Made by a program: the position numbers and the translations under genes. Positions 51,896 through 61,269 of a stretch of 64,000 bases of DNA are shown here, piece after piece. Below the pieces are notes generated by a model. The model was given only the letters and a program-made list of their open reading frames with translations. It did no database searches and had not been told where the DNA came from. This DNA is from Colius striatus (Eukaryota; Chordata; Aves; Coliiformes; Coliidae): assembly GCF_028858725.1 (NCBI RefSeq), contig NC_084773.1:1478350-1542349 (forward strand), read 5' to 3'. How positions within the stretch are numbered: the first letter of the stretch is position 1; every line of letters starts with the position of its first letter.

Positions 51896-54800
51896 CTTGT
51901 TTCTCTCTGAGATGAGTGTTGTCCATGTTAAGCACAAACCATACATGGAGGCTTCAACCCCTGTCTCAGCAGAGTGTGTGTTCCCTTTGGGAGTGCCACC
52001 AGGCCCAGGGAGAGCTGTTCCTCTAACCTCACTGTTCACTGGTGTACAAGGTCCTGAGGAGAGGGACCCTGCCAAGGGGGGGTCAGGAATACTGAGCCTA
52101 TGAGCAGAGAGACCAAGTGCTTTGGCCAAGTCATTGCTGTGCCCCTGCCCAAGGGGTGTGCAGTGCTCTGCAACAGAGTCCCAGTCACACGGTTCCTGCT
52201 CTGCTCTGCTCACTGGAACATGCCTCCCTAAGGTGGGGGGTTTCTGTCGATGTGGTGATCAGGTTTTTCAAACAGAATGAAGCAGGAAAATCCGAAACTT
52301 CCCTGCAAAGGCAAAGCAAAGGTGCTGCCAAGCTCAGTGGTTGGTCTGGAGTACACAGGGACAAGCCCTGAGGAAGGGCATCGCCTGGCTGGAATGGTTT
52401 TGGGGAAGACTGAGACACAAAGTCCAACTGTAGCTTTGAATTGAAAGCTCCAGAGCTCCACAGAAGATTCTCAGCTGCTGCAAGGTGCTCCTTCTACCAT
52501 TTGTATGTCAGATAAGCTGTGCCAGGACCAGATTCGTCCTTGGACTTGTAATGAAATGAATTACTGTGTGGCAGCTGTGTTTGCAATTGCTGTTCTCCAC
52601 TGGCTTTAGTTGTCTTCTGCAGCTTTCAGCCTGTGCTGAGGGCGTTACTGAGTTTGTTGTGAACTATTAAATGTCTCAGAAAATCTGAGATTAGAGATTT
52701 GGAGAAAGAAGTGGTGTCTGTGACTTTAGACTGAGGAGGAAATGACCTGCTCTCCCCTTCCCTTCTCTCCAGAAACGACTGGCTTGTGACAGCATCTCCC
52801 TGGGACAGCTCCTGGGCAGGATTAGGCCTGAATGCACTCAAGAACTTGGCTGCAGGTTGAGCACCAGTGGCAAGGCCATGTGCTGAAGTGGCTCTGTGCC
52901 TGATTTTGCCCTACATGCAGAGGGAAGTTGTGGCAGCCCAGGTCTGCTGGGCTCTTTCAGGACTTGTGCCCTGCTGCTGAAGACAAATGCATCCATGTAT
53001 GAAATGTCACTCGTGCTGAGGAGCTGCTGCCTCCAGGAGCCTCCCAGAACCCCTCTGGGGTGTAAAATTCACCACAGGGGAATGTACTCTTGAGACAGAG
53101 CACAGGAGCTCTCCCTCAGGGACCTCTGGAGACACGTGGTGCTGTGACGGGGCAGCACCAAGGGAAAGCAGGAGAGCTTCATCCAAAGAGCAAGGCAGCT
53201 GCTGTGGAGCTACAGGTAACTAACTGTGGAGCTGTGTGTAACTGCAGTTCAAAGAGAAGCAATTAAATTGTCTATCCCAAGAAATGCCCTTGAGATAGCT
53301 GTTCCCCAGGGAGGGGCAGAGCGTTCCCATTGAAGAGGAGGCTGAGATATTATGAAATTGGTGCATTTTAGTGATTAAGTTGGTACAATTTCTGTCACAG
53401 GCCCTCCAGGGATGAAGTGTGCTCCAACATGCAGGGTAATGCAGCTGTGTAGTAACTGCTGAGAGAAGGGAGCCTGAGACTCTGTGTGTGACATGCTCAG
53501 CTCTGTGTCCACGCCAGGTGAAATGGAACCTCCCGTATGTCAGGAAGATTCAGGCTCGTTTCTGATTTCACTGTTCCTCAAGAAGGATCTAAAGATAGTG
53601 GTGAAGGTTCCCTCAGCCAAGCAGGAGTGTGCCAGCTCTGGTGAGTAGAGCTCATCCATGAATAACATGTCAAACAGCCCTGGTGTGTTTTGCCAGAGCA
53701 TCACATTGAGTGACAGGACGTATTGGCAGGATCCCCACTCCCCCAGCCCCGGGATCCTCTCTCTGTCAGCACAGCCTGAGTGAGGGCTCTGAGCTCTGCT
53801 GCTGCACAAGGGCTCCTGCATGAGGCCCGTTTCACTTGGTGTCTCTGTGATTTGGCCTCTCTAGAAGAGCCGCCTGTGCCCTGGCAGCCCCCGGCAGCGT
53901 GGCTGCTGCAGCGGCAGCTCTGCAGCTTCTGAACTGCTGCACTCACAGCTCCAGGCTGGGACAGGGAACTGGTTACAATGTCCAGGCTTGTGCCTGTGCC
54001 AACTTTGGGTCTGACAGCTCAGTTACACGGTGTAGCAGTGGAGCTGCTCCGTGAGCAGTGGCAGCCGTTCCACACCGAGGTCTCTGCAGCAGTGGCAGGA
54101 ACCTCTATGGCCATGACTCCAATATGCCCAGAGCCCGGCGGGACCAGAGCTGAGCGTGGCACTGTCCCCACAGCCCCTTGGCTTTTCAAGGAAATCACCC
54201 CTGTGTGAGGTCCTCTCAGCGCTGCCAGGCCAGCACAGGCTGCTGGGGGCTGCATGGGCAGTCCCCTGCCACTCACACACCTCTCTGTGCTCCTGTGGTA
54301 GGGCCACCGTGGCAGCCAGCAATGCCCACCCCTGTCCCCTCGGGTGTAAAGCTCATTTGCACAGCTAAAGCAGCTCGAAACACACAGAGCCCGTGTTCAG
54401 GAGAGGTCTCTCGCTGCAGGATGACCTGAGCTCAATCCCCAGCACATTTGTGATGTCTGCTCTGTTTTCTAAGATCCTTGGTTAGCAAAAATAAGGTGCG
54501 TGGGGGTGAGATGCCAACCATGGCTGGAAGCTGCCATTCCTTCAGCTCACTGAAAGAGACAACCCATTCAACTAGTGCAGGACTTCCAATAACCACGTGA
54601 AATGTGTGTGTAGGGTCCAGTTTTTCTAGGCCACGGTGCTGCCCTTTTATGCAAAATTGCTGCTAATTAGAAAAGAGTCAGGTGGTAGGAAAGGAGGGGG
54701 CTGCATTTTTCCTTTTACCATGTAGGAAATAGAATGCTTGAGAAGTCAGTGACCTGAAGGACAGCAACGCTGCCTGTCCTTCGTGTCAGCCCCTCAGTGG

Positions 54801-55600
54801 TGATGCAGGGATGAGGTTTTCCTGAAAGGAAACCAGCTCCCTTCAGAAGGCAGCCTGAGTGGTGGAGCTGGCCTCCCTCCCAAGAGCTCTAGAAGCGTGT
54901 ATTTAGGCATCTTTCTAGGAGTATTTAGAGAGGGATGTTTTTCAGCTGTGTTAAAGCTCATCACTCTGGATGTGTTCTCAGGTTGTCACCCACACCCCAG
55001 CCCTCTCCCTCTCATCTTTGTTGCTCAGACCACGTGGGTGCTTCTGTACAACACTAACATTGGATATCCTCTGAGGGATGCCTTTTCTAGTTCTGGAGGC
55101 ACCTCTGCCACGTGCAGTGTTGAAATCCCATGGAAGGCTCTTGCCTGATTCACTAAATCACGTACTTGGGACAATTGTGTGAGGACGAGGCGTGTGCAGT
55201 CCCGGAACGAGTGATGTCCCAAACGCAGCCAGGCCCTTGGGGAGCCCTTCCTCAGCTCTGGCTGACACAGTCATAAAAATATGACAGCAAATGGGCAGCA
55301 CAGAGCAGTGGGGATACACCAAGGAGTGACGGTTCAGGAGCTCCTCGGGAGAGCCATGGCTGGAGCACAGCAGCTGCCTCAGCCTCACGAAGGGACCTGC
55401 TGCACGGGGCTGTGCCCAGAGCAGAGGCAGCTGCTGCTGCTCCTTGGGGGGATCAGAACTCCTGAACACAGAGGGGAAAACCAGCCCCAACCCCCCCCCT
55501 CCCCAGCCCTGCAGGGCCCTTCTGTGGGGTGAGAGTCCCACTGCCCACCCGCCTCCCGGGCAGGGGCACAGAGCGGCCACACGCAGGGATTTAAGAGCAC

Positions 55601-55606
55601 TTTATT
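55601..55606 (-). terminator. VGLL4: VGLL4 distal polyadenylation signal
   Basis: TTTATT on the plus strand is AATAAA on the minus strand. About 20 bp downstream in transcript sense is a GT-rich stretch (TGCGTGTGG...CTCTGTG), as expected of a downstream element. Confidence 0.7.
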
Positions 55607-55919
55607 GTTCTTTAAGGCTACTTTTGAAGTACAAAAAAAAAAGAGATGGCCTGCCAAACCTTTTTTTTCTTTGTTGTTTTTTTTTTCTTTGTTTTGTTTT
55701 GTTTTTTCCCAGGTGAAACAAGGCCACAGAAGAACGGTATAGTACAGAGTTACAGACACAGAGAGAACGCTTCCGACCGCGCTGTAGGTGCCACGGCTCT
55801 GCCAACGCGCTTCACTGAGGTCGGTTTTGTTTCCTTCCCAACCTTCCCTTCGTTCCCCTCCCCAACCCCCCTTTTGGCTTCTGCGTTACGTTTTTACCGG
55901 ACACAGCACGTTCAAAGTC

Positions 55920-55925
55920 TTTATT
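55920..55925 (-). terminator. VGLL4: VGLL4 possible proximal polyadenylation signal
   Basis: A second minus-strand AATAAA, about 320 bp upstream of the distal one in transcript direction. Use of either signal would change the 3'UTR only slightly. Confidence 0.45.
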
Positions 55926-56259
55926 GCCCTCAAATCCATTTACCTATCTCAGATAAGTAAATGTCGCCTTGTAAAACAGCTACTATTGAAAATATTAGCT
56001 TTAAAAACATTATTTGTGTTTACAAAGAAATATAGGAGTCACATTTTTGTTCACAGAGTCCGTCTACAGCATTAGTATTTTACTGTTACATCGCTCAGTA
56101 GCCCGTAGCAATAACAAACTAGTGGCTATTAATGCTAATGCAGTGTTCTCATAGAATAACTGTGTTCCTGCACTTTTTAACTGTATTACAGACAAACCTA
56201 CAATGGAAAGAAAAACAAAAAAGATCAACTTTTTTTCTCCAAACAAAACAACAATGACC

Positions 56260-56275
56260 AAAAAAAAAAAAAAAA
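56260..56275. repeat. A16 homopolymer (T16 in VGLL4 transcript)
   Basis: Sixteen consecutive A on the plus strand within the VGLL4 3'UTR, in a generally A-rich stretch. Confidence 0.93.
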
Positions 56276-57116
56276 GAGAATGATTACAATAAAGGAAAAA
56301 GGGGAAAAAAAACCCAACAATTAAATAGCTACATATCATTAACAAATTAATTGTTCCTCAAAAAATACCTACAAATTTCTCTGTACATTCTTTACGCACA
56401 GCGTAACGATGGTCTTAAAGTTACCTATATAAAAAAGTGTTCTTTTAACAACTGTCCTACAGAGAGTAGGGTACTGAATGCCAAAGCAAGGAAGTGTTGA
56501 CTACCCAGTAAGATGGTAGTGAAATGTGTAAAACTGGAGGATGGGGGTGGGGGGGGAAGGTGGGGCTTAGGTGTTTGGGTTCTTTTAAAGAGAGCTGAGC
56601 AGCCACTTTCTCACTGAGAGCAGGAGCCAATCTCCCGAGCTCTTCCTGCCCTGCACCTTCTCCAAATTAAATAGCTTCACTTTTAAAACAAACAAGCATC
56701 AAATGGAAGCCACAATGGACCAAATACTGTAACATAGTCCATAATACATCACGTGTAGTTCACCTTCCAGCTTCTGGCTTTCCACACTGAACCCAGCGCT
56801 TCAGGTCACCCAGTATCCAAAAAACCAAAGCCCTAGGTGTGACTGTCCTGGGAAGATGGAATGTATAGGGGGAGCAGTGACACTGAACATGAGGAAGAGG
56901 AGCTGTGGGGTTCCGCCTGCCTCTGCTGCCTAATCTCTAGTTAGTAGCTGTTACCGGAGCGAGTGATACTGACTGCAGTGATACCTGTGTGAGCTGCTAA
57001 CGAGGAATGTACGCGGCACCGGGCGGGGCTGGGGGAACAACGTCCCCAGCGCACAGGTCCTGTTCCACAAACTGTAACAACGTGTTGTCTGGCTGAGCTG
57101 GGGAAGGGAAGCAGTG

Positions 57117-57690
57117 CTGCAGCCGCCCAGGAGCTCAGCAGCAGGAGCTGGAACTGCCCAGGAGCTCAGGAGCTGGAGCTGCCCAGGGGCTCAGCAGCGC
57201 GAGCTGGAACTGCCCAGGAGCTCAGGAGCTGGAGCTGCCCAGGAGCTCAGGAACTGGAGCTGCCCAGGGCCTCAGCAGCCCGAGCTGGAGCTGCCCAGGG
57301 GCTCAGCAGCAGGAGCTGGAGCTGCCCAGGGGCTCAGCAGCCCAAGCTGGAGCTACCCAGGAGCTCAGCAGCCCGAGCTGGAGCTACCCAGGGGCTCAGC
57401 AGCCCGAGCTGGAGCTACCCAGGAGCTCAGCAGCCCGAGCTGGAGCTGCCCAGGGGCTCAGCAGCCCGAGCTGGAGCTGCCCAGGGGCTCAGCAGCATGA
57501 GCTGGAGCTGCCCAGGGGCTCAGCAGCCCGAGCTGGAGCTGCCCAGGGGCTCAGCATGAGCGAGAGCTGGAGCTGCCCAGGGGCTCACCAGCCCGAGCTG
57601 GAGCTGCCCAGGGGCTCAGCAGCGCGAGCTGGAGCTGCCCAGGGGCTCAGCAGCGCGAGCTGGAGCTGCCCAGGGGCTCAGCAGCACGAG
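57117..57690. repeat. 31-bp minisatellite, about 19 copies
   Basis: Tandem units of GAGCTGGAGCTGCCCAGGGG plus CTCAGCAGCCC (31 bp). The left third is more variable, with shorter 25-bp units ending CAGGAGCTCAG; the right two thirds are nearly uniform, differing mostly at the CCC/GCG/AGG triplet. Since 31 is not a multiple of three, the open frame across it cycles through three peptides every 93 bp, which argues against coding. GGGCT-CAGC-AGCCC inside each unit can form a small hairpin. Confidence 0.95.
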
Positions 57691-58716
57691 CTGCAGCCCA
57701 AGCCAAGCTGCAGCCTCCTGTGCCCCGTGGGCAGCCTGGCCCCAGGCTGTCCTCTGCTGCTGCTGCTGCTGGCTGCTACTAAAGTGAATATCAAATACAA
57801 ATATCATAGAGTACAACTGTACCAGCAGTAAGTATATCTAGGGTTGTTACTGACAAAAATAAACTAATTCTGAAGGAAAGCTAATAGGTATTATGATCCT
57901 TACTGTCTATACATTAATAGATACCAGCTATTTTTCATAACACATGCATCGTTTAAGCACTATTGAACCCTCCAACCTCAGCTCTATTCTAACAAACTGC
58001 AGTGTTTAGGAAAAAATGCCCGTGGTCTGTCAGTTATGCAGTCCAGTTGCAAGCACTAAGCACCTGAAATCTAAAGAGAGAAAGACCTATAACCTGTATG
58101 AGACTTCCCCTTCCAAAGCTGTTTTGCGTTAAGGAAAAATACAAGTCAAAGTGATAGAAATGTCATCCTTAAACCCTTTTTTCAGCAGTTTGCCCTCAAA
58201 AATATTAGCGTCTTCCAGAAAGTTGCTGTGCAACTTCAGTCCTCCTCCAATAGTGCAAATCATACATGACAGTTCTTTTCAAGTATATACATACAAAATG
58301 ACTTCACAGAGGGAAAATAAAACAAACCCCAACGAAGCAAAACAAAGGCAAGGTAAGCAAACCAGATGAATTCTAGTCTCGAGAAACTATATCAAAGCAA
58401 AACGAAGCGTTTGGATCAACCAACTACGTGTCATGGCTTTTGTGGATTAGCGTGCATTATTGTTTTGTAAGGGGCAGCAGATTTGCATCAGAGGTTTCTT
58501 TGGTAATTGAGGCAGGAAATAAACCAACAAAAGGATGCTACATGGTATGAATGTTTATGAAATAGTTCCTGCTATCGTAAGGGCACCCTTTAACAAGTAA
58601 AAAGTGAGTACACGAAAACATGTGTTGAAAAACTACTCTCCCCTCCCCCAACACTATTGTTTTTAAGCACTGTTCAAAGCTCAGTCAAACCATGCAAATT
58701 CACAGAGGCAGCGGTC

Positions 58717-58734
58717 CTCTCTCTCTCTCTCTCT
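58717..58734. repeat. (CT)9 microsatellite after VGLL4 stop
   Basis: On the VGLL4 strand this is a GA repeat starting within 10 bases of the stop codon, extended by an imperfect AGAGAGAA stretch right up to the stop at 58743-58745. Confidence 0.95.
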
Positions 58735-58742
58735 TTCTCTCT

Positions 58743-59011
58743 TCATGAGACCACGGAGGGTGAGTGATTGTGATTGACCATGTGAGAGGAAGGCGAGGGC
58801 TGTCCGCGGCGCGACGCCGGCTCGGGGCTGCTGGCCACGCCGTCCTTGGCCGCTTTGATCTGCAGCCACGTATCCCCCAGTGCTTTGGCAAAGTGGTCGT
58901 CAACCGAGCCCGTGATGGACACAGAGTTTGCCACGGGCTCGGGCTCCTTGTAGTTCTTGCCCAGGCTGCGGCGGAAGTGCTCCTCCACCACGGGGTCGCA
59001 GGCGGCGCTGG
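58743..59011 (-). CDS. VGLL4: VGLL4 terminal coding exon with both Tondu motifs
   Basis: VGLL4 is a nuclear transcription cofactor that binds TEAD factors and opposes YAP/TAZ in the Hippo pathway. This exon encodes the C-terminal 88 residues after a split Thr codon. Both TEAD-binding Tondu motifs are present: VVEEHFRRSLGKNY, and VDDHFAKALGDTWLQIK about 20 residues later. A Ser/Pro/Arg-rich tail follows, ending HSPSVVS and TGA (58745-58743). The acceptor on the minus strand is ...CCCCTGCAG, with AG at 59013-59012, and the exon opens CCAGCGCCGCC, joining in frame to the exon at 61152. Human VGLL4 ends in nearly the same sequence. GC content is much higher than in the surrounding DNA. Long frames in the other five readings of this exon are shadows. 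Identification is secure. Confidence 0.98.
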
Positions 59012-59253
59012 CTGCAGGGGAAGGGAGGCAGAAGCTGTGTTATTGGGGAGCACAACCCCGGCCCCACGTCTGTATTCACAGCCCCCGCTCGCTCTCCCCT
59101 GTTCCTCCCGGCCTCCTCACATCACCCTCAGGCTGTGTGGGGATGGGGGAAGGAGTTCAAGTGAAAAGTAGCAATAAAGGGAGGGAAGGAGTGTAGCATT
59201 TCTGGGGCCCACAACAGGCAAAGACTTCACAGTTACAGCTCTGGGGACTGTGT

Positions 59254-59646
59254 TCTGAATTCAGGGGAATGGAGCATCTCTCTCAGGAGGAAAGGCTGGG
59301 GAACCTGGGGCTGTTCAGCCTGGAGACGGCTGAGGGGGACCCTCATCAACACTTGTAAGTACCTAAAGGCTGGGTGGGGTGCCACTTTTTTCTGCAGAAC
59401 CTAGTGACAGGACAAAAGAACACAAAGAGTTCCACTTGTACAGAAGGAAAAACCCCTTTGGTGCTGAGCTGAGGGATCCCTGGCCCAGGTTGCCCAGGGA
59501 GGGTGAGGAGGCTCCTTCTCAGGAGGTTTCCAACCCCACCTGGACACGTTCCTGTGCCCCCTGAGCCAGGGGAACCTGCTTTAGCAGGGGCTTGGGCTGG
59601 ATGAGCTCTGCAGGGCCCTTCCAAGCCCCACCACTCTGGGATTCTA
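59254..59646 (+). mobile_element. CR1 LINE, 5'-truncated, in VGLL4 intron
   Basis: Plus-oriented from AGGGGAATGGAGCATCTC through the ORF2 tail and 3'UTR to CACCACTCTGGGATTCTA. It is diverged and frameshifted, and antisense to VGLL4. Confidence 0.9.
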
Positions 59647-60340
59647 CAAGTTGCACTTCTCTCCCCCAGGCTAGTAACAGCTGCAGCTCTGACTCTGTGG
59701 GAACCCTCTCCCCAAACAATCCCATATAGAATTAAAGCAGCGTGGAAATGGTTCTTTAAAATCAGCTCTCCAAGCCTGCTGCTCCCAGCCAGGTGTGAGA
59801 GGGCCTTGCTGTCAATTCCAGGATAACTAAAGCAGATTTCAGGGTTTCATCTCTCTTTACATCCTTGTGCTCAGAGCCAGTCAGGCACTGGCTGAGTCAT
59901 TCCCTCTGTGTCAGGTACTGTGAGCATTACAATGGTGTGATACCAAGTCAAGAGGAACAAAGAACCTTCAAAGACAAGGTCTGAACAGTAACAGTAGTGA
60001 CTCCTCAGGCTAAGTATGAGAGAGCTGGAGTTTGACAATCCAGCAACAGTATCTGTGTGTCTACATGAGCCTTATCTTTCAGAAAACCTCCACTTCAAAC
60101 TGCTGGGATCCATGCCCTTGTCTTTCATGCTACAGAAGGGCTGGACTGATCCTAAAATAAACGTGTCATGCACAAAGACCTCCCCGAGTGACGAGAGACA
60201 AATATTTTCTGAAAGCATTTAGCACTATTCCCTAGCCCATGGAAATACAGCTGGGGTCTCAACAGAGCAGCAGGCTCCCTCTCTCCCTCTCTCTTCTCCC
60301 CCTCTTCCTGGAAAGCTGCTAACCTTTTCAGTCCCTAAAA

Positions 60341-60391
60341 GGGGTTGGACTGGATGATCTCCAAAGGTCCCTTCCAACCATTCTATGATCC
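60341..60391 (+). mobile_element. Very short CR1 3' terminus
   Basis: Only the last 50 bp of CR1: GGGGTTGGACTGGATGATCT, CCAAAGGTCCCTTCCAACC and ATTCTATGATCC. An extreme 5' truncation. Confidence 0.9.
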
Positions 60392-61151
60392 TAACAGCTT
60401 CTGTGATGGTGTGTATATCCTGCAGGGTCTCCCTCCAGCTTCTCAATCTAGTTTTCAACACTACACATATTATTTGATCTTTTTGTTTAAGCAATAATAA
60501 CTCTACTGTGGCCTTTCAGGTTCCTTCCTAGGTTGTGGTTGTGGTTCTGGTTGGTGCTGTGACCTTGGGGCACTGCTGCGGGTTCCAGCCATGCAGCAGC
60601 AGGTGCATGATGGGAATGAAAGGGCCGTTGTGTTTCCCTTGCTCACACAGCAAAAGGGGAGAGAACTATCCCAAAGTTCCCCCAACCAGTGCTGCATGAA
60701 AAGATTCCATGACAAGTACTAATTGCACAGAAGGTAGAAAGCTGAAGCTCCTGCTTGGGTTGCTGTGGCAACCGCCCTCCAAAGCTTTTTGTGTCAGCCC
60801 TGCAGAGAAAGGTGGAGGGTTTGTGCTTTGCAAGAGTTGTTTGTACGGGCAGGAAAGGATTTTTGTGGCTGCAGCTGAATCATAACAGTCTGCCACCACT
60901 GAAAGACTGGGGAAGCTACAGCTCTTAAAATAAGAGCAGGGTTGGATCTGCTGTCTGCCGTTTGTCAGTTAGACCAAAATAAACATCGTGACTTATTTGT
61001 CTGTGTGGGGTGTTTGGGGCTTTTTAAAACAGCTTTCCAAAACAACAAAACAGAAACCCTCCCCCCGTCTCCCTAACTCTGAACCACATCCTCCTCCCGT
61101 GGCGCTGGGCACACAGAGGGGGCCACCGTGTCCCTTTAGCAGGGCACTTAC

Positions 61152-61269
61152 TGCTGGCGGGTCTCCGGTAGGCAGCGCCGGCCGCGCAGCCGCTGTGAGC
61201 CCCGGGGCAGTGCGACAGGTTGCAGTTGCGGTTGCTGGCCGAGGCGCAGGTGATCACCGACGGACGGTT
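61152..61269 (-). CDS. VGLL4: VGLL4 penultimate coding exon
   Basis: A 118-nt exon encoding 39 residues plus one base: it opens NRPSVITCASASNRNCNLSH and continues through a Cys/His-rich stretch (CPGAHSGCAAGAAYRRPAS). Its last A joins CC of the next exon to give Thr, keeping the frame into DPVVEEHF. The acceptor on the minus strand is CTCCTCCCCGCAG (AG at 61271-61270) and the donor is GTAAGTG from 61151. The sequence agrees with the segment of human VGLL4 just before the Tondu motifs, with a few differences. The exon coding for the more N-terminal part, and the gene start, are not in the window. The GC-rich content fits the terminal exon. Confidence 0.96.

Larger units (their letters stand above)
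36471..55579. other. Intergenic region between ATG7 and VGLL4
   Basis: No recognisable protein or RNA gene. It holds CR1 copies (38627, 39275, 43823, 47416, 49017, 51649), a perfect palindrome at 40311-40444, a small AP-1/TATA/CRE-like cluster at 42227-42259 and a CT microsatellite. Stretches 36.5-38.6, 40.5-43.8, 44.1-47.4, 47.9-49.0, 49.8-51.6 and 51.9-55.6 kb otherwise show nothing I can name. Sequence becomes more GC-rich toward VGLL4, which lengthens chance open frames. A canonical AATAAA at 45143-45148 (+) is too far from ATG7 to assign. The left boundary depends on the unknown ATG7 polyadenylation site. Confidence 0.6.
55580..58742 (-). other. VGLL4: VGLL4 3'UTR
   Basis: On the minus strand the sequence runs from the VGLL4 stop to the AATAAA at 55606-55601, giving a 3'UTR of about 3.1 kb. 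It starts with a GA microsatellite, then AT-rich sequence, then a block of tandem 31-bp units (57117-57690), then more AT-rich sequence with a T16 run in the transcript (56275-56260). Cleavage would fall near 55580-55590. I infer a single continuous UTR without introns, and this is not shown by the sequence itself. Confidence 0.8.
59012..61151 (-). other. VGLL4: VGLL4 last intron (2140 bp)
   Basis: Bounded on the minus strand by donor GTAAGTG (from 61151) and acceptor CAG (to 59012). It contains CR1 copies at 59254 and 60341, both antisense to the gene. The remaining sequence (59647-60340 and 60392-61151) shows nothing recognisable. Confidence 0.93.

Noticed and set aside
57114..57500. 128-codon frame across the tandem array, looking like a repetitive protein
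   Set aside because: A 31-bp unit without stops stays open in all phases. The peptide cycles with 93-bp periodicity and lies antisense to the VGLL4 3'UTR, so it is a by-product of the minisatellite.
57117..57690. CRISPR-like repeat array
   Set aside because: Units are contiguous with no unique spacers, and the context is a vertebrate 3'UTR.
58700..59053. 117-codon minus-strand frame over the VGLL4 exon in another phase
   Set aside because: It runs through the acceptor site and ends in the GA repeat. It is an alternate-phase shadow.
58764..59171. 135-codon plus-strand frame opposite VGLL4
   Set aside because: It is a shadow of the GC-rich terminal VGLL4 exon; the minus-strand frame has the clear Tondu motifs and splice sites.
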